A DNA stretch of 49,644 bases from the NCBI GenBank assembly GCA_934098555.1, contig CAKOOQ010000003.1:1-49644 (forward strand), written 5' to 3'. The notes beneath the pieces were generated by a model. It saw nothing but the letters and a program-made list of their open reading frames with translations. It made no database searches and was not told the origin of the DNA. This document shows positions 1-8,149 of the stretch, piece after piece. The DNA is from an uncultured Bacilli bacterium (lineage in GTDB: Bacteria > Bacillota_I > Bacilli_A > RF39 > UBA660). The translations under genes were made by a program, and so were the position numbers. The number at the start of each line of letters is the position of its first letter. Within the stretch, counting starts at the first letter, position 1.

Positions 1-171
1 TTTGTTGACATTGGTTTACATGATGATGGTTTGGTTCACATTTCTAAAATGAGTAAATCTTTTGTCAAAAATCCAAGTGATATTTTAAGCGTTGGGGATA
101 TCATTACCGTTTATGTTTGTAATATTGATTTAGAAAAAGAAAAAGTACAATTATCTTTATTTAAAGATTAA
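1..171 (+). CDS. tex: Tex-like RNA-binding protein, C-terminal fragment
   Basis: Open at the left edge of the window; only the last 56 codons are present, ending in TAA at 169-171. The fragment is an S1 RNA-binding domain: it reads FVDIG, then DGLVHIS, a conserved SVGDII turn and a closing VQLSLF strand. The wording closely resembles the C-terminal S1 domain of the Tex/YdcI family of transcription accessory proteins. Other S1 proteins (polynucleotide phosphorylase, RpsA-like) are possible but match the VDIG-DGLVHIS-SVGD pattern less well. A rho-independent terminator follows at once, so this is the last gene of its transcript. The body of the protein is outside the window, so the Tex assignment rests on this one domain. 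Confidence 0.7.
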   Translation, partial: FVDIGLHDDGLVHISKMSKSFVKNPSDILSVGDIITVYVCNIDLEKEKVQLSLFKD

Positions 172-176
172 ATAAT

Positions 177-208
177 AAAATACTAGGTGCTTCTATCTAG
201 TATTTTTA
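177..208 (+). terminator. rho-independent terminator after tex
   Basis: Inverted repeat AATACTAG / CTAGTATT around a 10-nt loop, followed by a T-run. It lies six bases after the tex stop codon. Confidence 0.8.
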
Positions 209-210
209 TC

Positions 211-260
211 TATCTTGTATGCTTAAAACATACAGGATAACATACAAGAAAACATACAAG
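211..260 (+). repeat. iterated 12-bp repeats upstream of the Fic gene
   Basis: AACATACAAG (once as AACATACAGG) starts at 227, 239 and 251, exactly 12 bp apart. A fourth copy lies in inverse orientation at 211-221 (TATCTTGTATG is the complement of CATACAAGATA). The array ends four bases before the -35 box of the fic promoter. The arrangement suggests a multi-site operator for a DNA-binding regulator, perhaps the Fic protein itself; that is inference. Confidence 0.65.
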
Positions 261-264
261 ATAA

Positions 265-293
265 TTGACAAAGAAGGGAAAAAAAGATATAAT
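265..293 (+). promoter_or_regulatory. consensus sigma-A promoter of the Fic gene
   Basis: Perfect TTGACA (265-270) and TATAAT (288-293) with a 17-bp spacer. It directly abuts the 12-bp repeat array, so a strong promoter is probably held down by a repressor bound there. Confidence 0.85.
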
Positions 294-321
294 ATAAACC
301 ATATAAGACGAGGTGATTTTG

Positions 322-1320
322 ATGAATCCTTACATTCCACCCTATACAATTACAAATGAAATTTTAGAAAGAGTATCTTCTATTATGAAAAAAATAGGTA
401 AACTTGATAATTATCAAACATTTAACCGAATGCCTATTTTAAGAAGAAATAATCGTATAAAATCGATTCACTCATCTCTTGCCATTGAAGCTAATTTCCT
501 TTCTTTTGAACAGGTAAAAGACATTATTGATGGTAAAAGAGTAATGGGGCCTAAAAGAGAAATTCAAGAAGTTCAAAATGCCTATTTGGCCTATTCGAAA
601 ATAGAAGAAGTAAATCCTTATTCTGTAACTGATTTGAAAATGATGCATGGCTTGCTAACTCAATTTCTTTTAGAGGATGCCGGTCATTATAGAAAAGGCG
701 GAGAAGGTGTTTTTGATGAATCGGGTCATTGTATTTTTGTATGTCCTCCAGCTAGTCAAGTTGACGTGTTAATGAATCAACTTTTTGACTGGATGAAGAA
801 AAATAAAAATAAAATTCATCCCTTAATTTTATCTTCTATATTTCATTATGAATTTGTCTTTATCCATCCTTTTAAAGATGGAAATGGTAGAACGGCAAGA
901 TTATGGCAAAATGTTCTTCTTGCTCATTTTGAACCTTTATTTCTTTATGTTCCTATTGAATCTGAAATCAAAAAATACCAAGAGGATTATTATAAAGTGA
1001 TACAAAATTGTAATAAAAAGGGAGAATCAACCGAATTTATTGCCTTTATGTTAAAAATGATTGATGAAGTATTAGAGGGCTTTATAAATGGTGTAAATGT
1101 GGAAATAAACCATGTTAGTACTTATGTTAATAAATTACTAAACGTGATGCAACCAGAAGTGAGATATAAAACATCTGAATTAATGAATTTACTTAACATG
1201 AAATCGCGTGTTTCTTTTAAAAAAAATTATCTTTCTCCTGCTCTTTTAAGTGGGGTTATTAAAATGACTCTTCCCGATACACCAACTAGTAAAAATCAAA
1301 CATATTATAAAAGTGTTTAA
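322..1320 (+). CDS. Fic/DOC family protein (probable AMP-transferase)
   Basis: Fic proteins usually transfer AMP from ATP to a Ser, Thr or Tyr of a target protein. The active-site loop HPFKDGNGRTAR lies near residues 182-193, with catalytic His and the anion-binding DGNGR. An upstream inhibitory-helix motif (SLAIEAN, about residue 52) marks it as an autoinhibited class II Fic protein whose Glu would block ATP binding. The C-terminal 80 residues may be a winged-helix DNA-binding part, as in many Fic proteins. I chose ATG 322 because AGGTG at 311-315 is the ribosome binding site; a GTG at 313 lies inside that site. The gene has its own consensus promoter and repeat operator and no antitoxin partner, which fits self-regulation. 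The target protein is unknown. Confidence 0.88.
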   Translation: MNPYIPPYTITNEILERVSSIMKKIGKLDNYQTFNRMPILRRNNRIKSIHSSLAIEANFLSFEQVKDIIDGKRVMGPKREIQEVQNAYLAYSKIEEVNPYSVTDLKMMHGLLTQFLLEDAGHYRKGGEGVFDESGHCIFVCPPASQVDVLMNQLFDWMKKNKNKIHPLILSSIFHYEFVFIHPFKDGNGRTARLWQNVLLAHFEPLFLYVPIESEIKKYQEDYYKVIQNCNKKGESTEFIAFMLKMIDEVLEGFINGVNVEINHVSTYVNKLLNVMQPEVRYKTSELMNLLNMKSRVSFKKNYLSPALLSGVIKMTLPDTPTSKNQTYYKSV

Positions 1321-1377
1321 GAAATTATAATCTTGGGGTATAATAAATTTCAACCAAAAACAAGTGAGGTGTTTTTA

Positions 1378-1857
1378 ATGGAAAAAAATAAAGAGGATTT
1401 CATCCTGTTATTAGAAGACCTTAGTTTTATTAAGATGACTGCCAACCAAAACAAAAGTGATTACAAACAGTATCAGAAAGGGCCTTAAAAGGTAATGAAG
1501 ATATGTATGTTCTTTTCTTACTAGTTAGGTTATAAAATGGACCAATTGGATACGTATTTATATAAAGAATTAATCATGGAAGTTATGGAACATCTAAGTT
1601 TTTTTGCTGAAACAGATTATGGTGGTATAGAAGAATTATATGCCAGTTTAAAGAATTCTGATGCGGATATTTATTCTTATGTAGCAAGTGAATACTTAGA
1701 AATAGGTAAGAATACTTATTTTAAATATTTAACAAAGGCTTTAGAGGAAGCAAACCTTGGTAAGGAAAAAGATTTTGCTTCGCAAACAATAGATTTAGGC
1801 AAACAGGCTTTAAATTATAAAAGGGGAAAAATCCAGGTATTAAGTTATAAAAAATAA
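1378..1857 (+). pseudogene. decayed small gene, function unknown
   Basis: A good ribosome binding site (GTGAGGTG) precedes ATG 1378, but this frame runs only 36 codons to TAA. Coding-like sequence then continues in another frame (QTVSERALKGNEDMYVLFLL, stop near 1533), and a third frame gives an acidic 106-codon stretch from ATG 1537 to TAA 1857. Read together they look like one protein of about 155 residues broken by two indels. The downstream part alone could still be translated, but no convincing ribosome binding site precedes ATG 1537. No family recognised. A -10-like TATAAT lies at about 1339. Confidence 0.5.
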
Positions 1858-1932
1858 ACGATATAAACAGCTTTTCTTTTAAATTAATCTAAAACGGGTT
1901 ATAATAATGAAAAGAAAGTGATGTGAATCGTT

Positions 1933-3741
1933 ATGTGTGGAATTGCTGGTTTTATTGGGAAAGATAAAAATAAGAAAAAAATCTTAAAGTCCATGTGTGA
2001 CCGTATTGCCCATCGTGGCCCAGATGCGGAAGGGTTTTATGTTAAGGGGGATGTGGCATTAGGTCAAAGAAGACTATCTATTATTGACCTTGAAGGTGGC
2101 AAACAGCCAATGTTTAGTAAAGATGAAAAACTGGTTGTGGTTTTTAATGGAGAAATTTATAATTATAAAGAACTAAAAAAAGAACTTAAAGATTATCCTT
2201 TTCAAACCGATAGTGATACAGAGGTTTTACTTTATGGCTATCAAAAATGGGGCGAGGACTTACCTAATCATTTAAGAGGAATGTTTGCTTTTGCTCTTTA
2301 TGATATGGAAAATAAAACTCTTTTTTGTGCTCGTGATCATTTTGGTATTAAACCTTTTTATTATTACTATAATGATGGAACGTTTATGTTTGCTTCAGAA
2401 ATCAAAGCTTTTTTAGACCATCCTAAGTTTGTCAAAAAATTTAATGAGTCTTTAATCGCTCCTTATTTATCTTTCAGTTTTACGCCTACAACGGAAACGT
2501 TTTTTGAAGGTGTAAAACGCTTAGATGCGGGTCATTCTTTAACTTATAAAAAGGGTAATATGGAACTTAAACGTTATTTTGATTTAACGTTTCCCATTAA
2601 AAAGGAAGACTATGCCAAAACAGTTTCTGAGATTGAAAAAGTCATGAAAGATAGTACGGAGCATCATATGATTAGTGATGTTGAAGTGGGTTCTTTCTTA
2701 TCAAGTGGTGTGGATTCTTCTTATTTAGTGTCTTTAGCTAAACCTTCGAAAACGTATACAGTCGGTTATGATATTCCCCGTTATAATGAAATTGATTATG
2801 CCAAAGATTTAACTGAACGCTTAAAAATTAATAATACGAGTAAGAAAATAACGAAAAAAGAATACATGGAAGTATTAGATAAAATTATGTATCACATGGA
2901 TGAGCCAGCCAGTGATCCTGCTGTCATTGCTTTATATTTTGTGGCCAATTTAGCCAGTAAAGATGTTAAAGTGGTTTTATCTGGTGAAGGAGCCGATGAG
3001 TTCTTTGGGGGTTATAATTACTATCGTGAAGAAGTGGATATGTCTTTCTATAACAAAATACCTTTCTTTATTCGCCATGCGATTTCCAAGGTTTGTTCTC
3101 TTTTTCCTAGTGTAAGAGGGATTAACTTCTTAGTAAGACGGGGCGAAAAGTTAGAAGATAGCTATATTGGGGTGAATAAAGTTTGGTCAGATAAAGAAGT
3201 TAAAAAACTTTTAAAAATGCCGATTACTTTAGAAAATAAAGAAATAACGCAACCGGTTTTTGAAGAATTTAAAGGACAAAGTAATATTGTTAAGATGCAA
3301 GCTATTGATATTAATTTTTGGCTTATGAAAGATATTTTACAAAAAGCTGACCGAATGACAATGGCTAATTCCTTAGAAGGAAGAGTTCCTTTCGTGGATA
3401 AAGAAGTCTTTAAAATAGCTTCTTCTTTACCTTTAGAATATAAAGTAACCAAAGAAAATACCAAAGTTGCTTTACGTGATGCCGCTAAGAAAGTAATCCC
3501 TAATGAATCTTATAAAAAGAAAAAATTAGGTTTTCCAGTTCCTATTCGTGATTGGATGAGAGAAGATGATGTTTATAAAGAAATCAAAAAAGCTTTCAAC
3601 AGTAAGGTTTGTAAGAAATACTTTGATAAAGATATGTTAATCCAATTATTAGATGAACATAAAAGTGGTAAAAAAGATAATTATCGTAAAGTTTGGAATG
3701 TTTATTGTTTTATTAAATGGTATAATGTCTTTTTTGCGTAG
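1933..3741 (+). CDS. asnB: asparagine synthetase B, glutamine-hydrolysing
   Basis: Makes asparagine from aspartate, glutamine and ATP. It starts MCGIAGF, so Cys2 is the glutaminase nucleophile and fixes the start at 1933. The N-terminal Ntn-hydrolase glutaminase domain covers about 1-200 (RGPD, FNGEIYNY). The synthetase domain carries the PP-loop SSGVDSS near 257 and SGEGADEFFGGY near 350. At 602 residues it has normal family length. A plausible promoter has TATAAT at 1900-1905 and a weak -35 at 1877; the ribosome binding site is AAAGTGATG. A strong terminator follows, so it is monocistronic. Confidence 0.96.
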   Translation: MCGIAGFIGKDKNKKKILKSMCDRIAHRGPDAEGFYVKGDVALGQRRLSIIDLEGGKQPMFSKDEKLVVVFNGEIYNYKELKKELKDYPFQTDSDTEVLLYGYQKWGEDLPNHLRGMFAFALYDMENKTLFCARDHFGIKPFYYYYNDGTFMFASEIKAFLDHPKFVKKFNESLIAPYLSFSFTPTTETFFEGVKRLDAGHSLTYKKGNMELKRYFDLTFPIKKEDYAKTVSEIEKVMKDSTEHHMISDVEVGSFLSSGVDSSYLVSLAKPSKTYTVGYDIPRYNEIDYAKDLTERLKINNTSKKITKKEYMEVLDKIMYHMDEPASDPAVIALYFVANLASKDVKVVLSGEGADEFFGGYNYYREEVDMSFYNKIPFFIRHAISKVCSLFPSVRGINFLVRRGEKLEDSYIGVNKVWSDKEVKKLLKMPITLENKEITQPVFEEFKGQSNIVKMQAIDINFWLMKDILQKADRMTMANSLEGRVPFVDKEVFKIASSLPLEYKVTKENTKVALRDAAKKVIPNESYKKKKLGFPVPIRDWMREDDVYKEIKKAFNSKVCKKYFDKDMLIQLLDEHKSGKKDNYRKVWNVYCFIKWYNVFFA

Positions 3742-3770
3742 AAAAAGTCGAAGAAGTTTCGGCTTTTTTT
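3742..3770 (+). terminator. terminator of asnB
   Basis: AAAAAGTCGAA and TTTCGGCTTTTT pair (with one G-U) around a short loop, followed by a T-run, directly after the asnB stop. Confidence 0.85.
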
Positions 3771-3819
3771 GTGCTCTTTTAATGTAATTTTGATATAATT
3801 AATACAAGAAGGTGAGCCT

Positions 3820-4422
3820 ATGAAAACAATCTCTTACTTATATATCTCTATAATTTGTTTTTTTCTTTTTTTCTTTTTAACTATTTTTATTATTAATGGT
3901 AATCATATCTTTTTTGATGATAACATTTATAACTTTTTAAGAACTTTTTCTTTAACGTCTTTTTTTCAAATGATAACAAACTTTGGAAGTGCTTATGTCA
4001 TTGTTCCTGTTGTTATTCTTACTTTTCTTTTAGAAAAGAAAAAAAATTACCGCTATTTATTTTTAGCGTTAGTTTTATTAAATACTGTAGCTAATTTCGT
4101 TTTAAAACTCTTCTTTGGAAGGTCTCGCCCCTTTTACGAACGTCTTACGGATGCTTCTGGTTTTTCTTTTCCCAGTGGACATGCGATGGCAAGCGTGATG
4201 TGTTATGGATTTCTCATTTATCTTTTATGGCAATTAAAAATTTCTAAAATTTTAAAAATAATAGGAACGGGACTTTGCTTATTTTTTATAATTAGCATTT
4301 CTTTAAGTCGTATTTATTTAGGTGTTCATTATGCGAGTGATGTTTTAGGCGGTATCCTTGCCAGTTTATTCTTATTAAATTTTGGCTTATTTTTCTTTGA
4401 AACAACGAAGAAAAAAGCGTAA
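3820..4422 (+). CDS. PAP2-family membrane phosphatase
   Basis: A 200-residue integral membrane protein with about six hydrophobic segments. It carries the three PAP2 signatures: K-x6-RP (KLFFGRSRP, residues 96-104), PSGH (118-121) and SR-x5-H-x3-D (SRIYLGVHYASD, 163-174). The last two His are the catalytic nucleophile and its partner. Proteins of this size in Gram-positives act as undecaprenyl-pyrophosphate or phosphatidylglycerophosphate phosphatases; sequence alone does not decide which. AAGGTGAG is its ribosome binding site. The gene is monocistronic between two terminators. Confidence 0.9.
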   Translation: MKTISYLYISIICFFLFFFLTIFIINGNHIFFDDNIYNFLRTFSLTSFFQMITNFGSAYVIVPVVILTFLLEKKKNYRYLFLALVLLNTVANFVLKLFFGRSRPFYERLTDASGFSFPSGHAMASVMCYGFLIYLLWQLKISKILKIIGTGLCLFFIISISLSRIYLGVHYASDVLGGILASLFLLNFGLFFFETTKKKA

Positions 4423-4425
4423 CGA

Positions 4426-4457
4426 CAAAATATTTAGTCTAAACTAAATATTTTTTT
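4426..4457 (+). terminator. terminator of the PAP2 gene
   Basis: AAATATTTAG / CTAAATATTT, a 10-bp perfect stem with a 6-nt loop, then seven Ts. Confidence 0.85.
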
Positions 4458-4484
4458 CATATCCTTTTTTAGGTGATACTTCTT

Positions 4485-7073
4485 ATGGACATAAAAGGTT
4501 TAAATAAAAAGGAAGTAGAAGTACAAAGAAAATTAAATGGTAAAAATGTTTTAACCCAAATGAAACAAAAAAGCTTTCTTCGTTTGCTTTTAGAGTCTTT
4601 AGGTGACCCAATTATTAAGATTTTACTTGTTGCTTTAGCTATTAAAGTGATTTTTTTATTTCGAGATTTTGATTGGTTTGAAACACTTGGTATTTTAATC
4701 GCTATTTTTTTAGCGTCTTTTATTTCGACAATAAGTGAATATGGTAGTGAAGAAGCCTTTAAAAAACTTCAAGAAGAACAAGAAAGTATTAAAGTAAAAG
4801 TAAAACGAGACGGTAAAATCGTGGAAATTTTATTAGAAGATGTTGTCACCAAAGATATTGTTTTTCTTTCCTCTGGTGATAAAGTACCCGCGGATGGTTT
4901 TTTAAAAGAGGGAAAATTAAGTGTCGATGAATCAAGACTAAATGGCGAAACCAAAGAACATATTAAAGTATCTTCTTCCAAAGATAACGATTTATATCGG
5001 GGGTCGGTTATTTATGATGGAGAAGGATTCATGGAAGTGACAAAAGTTGGGGATGAAACTATCTATGGCCATCTAGCAAAAGAAATTCAAGAAGAAGAAC
5101 CAATGAGTCCTTTAAAATTACGTTTGCAAGGGCTTGCCAAAACGATTAGTAAAATAGGCTATGTGGGGGCTTTTTTGGTGACCTGTTCCTATCTTTTTTC
5201 TGTTATTGTGCTAGATAACCATTTTGATGGGCCTTCTATTTTAAAGACGATTGGCGATATTCATCTAATGGCGGATTATTTAATTTATGCTCTTACCTTA
5301 TCGGTGACAATTATCGTTGTCGCGGTTCCTGAAGGTCTTCCAATGATGATAACACTTGTCTTATCGAGTAATATGAAAAAAATGCTTAAGAGTAATGTTT
5401 TAGTAAGAAAGCTTGTTGGCATTGAAACCACAGGTTCCTTAAATATCTTATTCACGGATAAAACCGGGACTTTAACCAAAGGAAAATTAGAAGTCTTAAA
5501 CATTATAAGTAACGAGAAAGAATTTGCTAAGGAAAAAGATTTTCAAAGTTATCCCAAGTACTATGATATGGTTTTGCAAAGTCTTATTTTAAATAATCAA
5601 AGTATTTATAGTAATGATACGGTCATCGGTGGTAATTCCACTGACCGAGCCCTTCTGTCTTTTTTTAAACCCAAAACTTTTTCTTGTGAAATCATAAATC
5701 ATACATATTTTAATAGCAAAAATAAATATTCCTCGGTAATGATTAAGGATAAAGGCATTAAAAGAACGCTTTTAAAAGGGGCGAGTGAAGTCCTCCTCCC
5801 TAAATGTCATCGTTTTTTAAAATTGAATGGTGAAGAAAAGCCTTTCTTAGAAAAAAAGACAATCCAAAATAAAATCAAAGATTTAACCTCGAAGGGCTGT
5901 CGGGTTTTAACTCTTGCCATGGGCCATGATGAAGATACCTCGTACTTAACTTTTATTGGTCTTGTCGTTTTAAAAGATGATTTACGAAAGGAAGCCAAAG
6001 AAGGCGTCCGAACTATTCAAGATGCGGGGATAAAAGTTGTGATGATAACCGGAGATGCCAAAGACACAGCTGCATCTATTGCTAAAGAAGTTGGTATTTT
6101 ACAAAATTCTTCGGATATTGTGTTAACGAGTGAAGAGTTAAATCGTTATGATGATGAAACGGTGAAAGCTTTGTTACCTAATTTAAAAGTTATCGCCAGA
6201 GCCTTACCCCAAGATAAAAGTAGACTGGTTAAACTTTCTTTAGAAAATGATTACGTTGTGGGGATGACTGGTGATGGGGTAAATGATGCCCCTGCTTTAA
6301 AAAAGGCCAATGTTGGTTTTGCCATGGGAAGTGGTACTGAAGTTGCTAAAGAAGCGAGTGACATTGTTATTTTAGATGATAATATTTTATCCATTAGTAA
6401 AGCTATTTTATATGGCCGAACCATATTTAAAAGTATTCGAAAATTTATTATTTATCAGCTAACCTGTAATTTCTGTGCCCTTTTTTTATCCATTATTGGA
6501 CCTTTTATCGGAGTCAATACACCCATTACGATTATTCAAATGCTTTGGATAAATATGATAATGGATACTTTTGCTGGCCTTGCTTTTTCTTATGAGCCGG
6601 CTTTAAAAGACACCATGAAAGAACCTCCTAAAGATAAAAAAGAACCTATTTTAAACCGTTATATGATTTCACAAATTCTATGGTTAAGTGCCTATTCAGC
6701 CTTCTTATGTATCTTCTTTTTAAAGTCACCTTTTATTTATCATCTTATTAGGACAGGTGAAAACAATAAATATTTAATGACGGCTTATTTTGCCTTATTT
6801 ATTTTTATAGGTATTTGTAATGCCTTTAACGCAAGAACGCATCGTCTAAATTTATTTGCTCATATTAAGGAAAATAAAGTATTTGTTCTTACGATTCTCT
6901 TTATTTGTACGGTGCAAATTATTCTCATTTATAAAGGCGGCATTGTTTTTAGAACCTTTGGTTTAACACCTTTCGAACTCTTTTTTGTTATTCTTTTATC
7001 CATGAGTGTTATTCCTATAGACTTTATTCGCAAAATTATTTTACAGAAAAAAGGTGTCAAATTAGGAGTTTAG
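4485..7073 (+). CDS. calcium-translocating P-type ATPase (PMCA/SERCA type)
   Basis: A P-type ATPase that probably exports Ca2+. The phosphorylation motif DKTGTLTKG is near residue 325, PEGLPM lies in the fourth membrane helix, the actuator loop is LNGE, and the hinge reads MTGDGVNDAPAL. NMIMDTFAGLA fits TM6 of Ca2+ pumps, where Asn and Asp bind the ion. The C-terminal cation-ATPase domain has four more helices. At 862 residues it has family length. I chose ATG 4485 because AGGTGA at 4471-4476 is the ribosome binding site; the earlier GTG at 4473 is inside it. Ca2+ selectivity is inferred from motifs. Confidence 0.9.
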   Translation: MDIKGLNKKEVEVQRKLNGKNVLTQMKQKSFLRLLLESLGDPIIKILLVALAIKVIFLFRDFDWFETLGILIAIFLASFISTISEYGSEEAFKKLQEEQESIKVKVKRDGKIVEILLEDVVTKDIVFLSSGDKVPADGFLKEGKLSVDESRLNGETKEHIKVSSSKDNDLYRGSVIYDGEGFMEVTKVGDETIYGHLAKEIQEEEPMSPLKLRLQGLAKTISKIGYVGAFLVTCSYLFSVIVLDNHFDGPSILKTIGDIHLMADYLIYALTLSVTIIVVAVPEGLPMMITLVLSSNMKKMLKSNVLVRKLVGIETTGSLNILFTDKTGTLTKGKLEVLNIISNEKEFAKEKDFQSYPKYYDMVLQSLILNNQSIYSNDTVIGGNSTDRALLSFFKPKTFSCEIINHTYFNSKNKYSSVMIKDKGIKRTLLKGASEVLLPKCHRFLKLNGEEKPFLEKKTIQNKIKDLTSKGCRVLTLAMGHDEDTSYLTFIGLVVLKDDLRKEAKEGVRTIQDAGIKVVMITGDAKDTAASIAKEVGILQNSSDIVLTSEELNRYDDETVKALLPNLKVIARALPQDKSRLVKLSLENDYVVGMTGDGVNDAPALKKANVGFAMGSGTEVAKEASDIVILDDNILSISKAILYGRTIFKSIRKFIIYQLTCNFCALFLSIIGPFIGVNTPITIIQMLWINMIMDTFAGLAFSYEPALKDTMKEPPKDKKEPILNRYMISQILWLSAYSAFLCIFFLKSPFIYHLIRTGENNKYLMTAYFALFIFIGICNAFNARTHRLNLFAHIKENKVFVLTILFICTVQIILIYKGGIVFRTFGLTPFELFFVILLSMSVIPIDFIRKIILQKKGVKLGV

Positions 7074-7117
7074 TTTTTCATTTGGTCTTAAATATGATAC
7101 TATTAAGGTAGAATGGA

Positions 7118-8002
7118 ATGGGTAGTATGGAAAATAAAGGAAAAAAAATCGCAGCCATTGTACTTTTACTTTTATTAATTGGAGGGCTTACGTATTATTA
7201 TTTTGATAAACGAAAGATAGGCCCTCAGAATCTTTGTCGTTTAGAAGCTTCTTCTTTACATATAACACGCGGGACTTCTTATGAAGCCAGTGATTTTGTG
7301 GATAACATCTCCTCTTTTTGCCATGTCTCTTTTCTAAATGATGAAATGAAAAATTATGAAGAAGAGGGAATCTATAAAATAACTTTAGTCGCCAGTGATG
7401 AAACAAAGAAAAATGGCACGGTTAAAAAAGATGTCACTTTAAAAATTTTGCCTCATAAACTCACTTTAGAAGAAGGAAGTGTCCTTTTAACTTACGTACC
7501 AAAAGATTTAAATGATGCCACCTCTAATGCTTATATGAGTAAAACCTCTTTACTTTCTATTATAAATAATAGTCTTTATTTAATGGATGATAATACTTCA
7601 TTAGAAGATTTAACTTCTTTTGTGAAGTCTCATTATAACAAAGACATTACCTTAAATGATTTAAATAATTTACATTATGAAGAAAAGTGTTTTTCTTATA
7701 CCGATAATGTTTTTGTTAAAGAAGATTGTCATCATAAAACAAAATTTGCTTTAGAAAAAATAAATCAGATCACACAAGAGGAAGGTGAAATTATATTAGA
7801 TACTTTCGCTGGATACTATGAAGAAAAAAATAATCAATATTTCATTTATGACTATAAAAGTAGTGAAACCAAAAATATTTGTTCTAATCTAGAGGAAGTA
7901 AACGCCTATTTTAACAATAACTATCAAACATTTTCTCATTATGAACATACTTTTAAACAAGAAAAAGATAACTATATTTGGTTAAAAACAGAGAGAGTAT
8001 AA
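7118..8002 (+). CDS. membrane-anchored extracellular protein, unknown function
   Basis: One membrane helix at about residues 10-30 preceded by lysines (IAAIVLLLLLIGGLTYYYF) predicts an N-in, C-out protein. Residues 40-115 look like a bacterial Ig-like fold (ITRGTSYEASDFVD ... ETKKNGTVKKDVTLKIL), with a DUF5011-like rhythm. The distal half is a charged alpha/beta region with five scattered Cys. No enzyme motif recognised. ATG 7118 has AAGGTAG six bases upstream; ATG 7127 is an in-frame alternative. The upstream gene is the Ca2+ ATPase, 44 bp away with no terminator seen, so co-transcription is possible. Confidence 0.65.
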   Translation: MGSMENKGKKIAAIVLLLLLIGGLTYYYFDKRKIGPQNLCRLEASSLHITRGTSYEASDFVDNISSFCHVSFLNDEMKNYEEEGIYKITLVASDETKKNGTVKKDVTLKILPHKLTLEEGSVLLTYVPKDLNDATSNAYMSKTSLLSIINNSLYLMDDNTSLEDLTSFVKSHYNKDITLNDLNNLHYEEKCFSYTDNVFVKEDCHHKTKFALEKINQITQEEGEIILDTFAGYYEEKNNQYFIYDYKSSETKNICSNLEEVNAYFNNNYQTFSHYEHTFKQEKDNYIWLKTERV

Positions 8003-8020
8003 GCTTTTTCTTTTTTTATA

Positions 8021-8095
8021 TAAAGACTTTCATTGAACAAAAGTGCCCAAAATGGCAAAAAAGTTCAATGAAAATTTAATCTTTAAGTCTTTTTC
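8021..8095 (+). terminator. nested inverted repeat, probable structured terminator
   Basis: Three nested arms: AAAGACTT (8022) with AAGTCTTT (8085-8092), TTTCATTGAAC (8028-8038) with GTTCAATGAAA (8063-8073), and TGCC with GGCA in the loop. A T-run follows the outer arm. It is longer and more elaborate than the other terminators here. Confidence 0.6.
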
Positions 8096-8124
8096 TTGAG
8101 TTTAAAAACGCAATCTCGTATAAT
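8096..8124 (+). promoter_or_regulatory. sigma-A promoter of the HerA-like gene
   Basis: TTGAGT (8096-8101), 17-bp spacer, TATAAT (8119-8124), 25 bp before the start codon. Confidence 0.75.
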
Positions 8125-8149
8125 TGTATTAGAATGAAAAGGTGATTGT

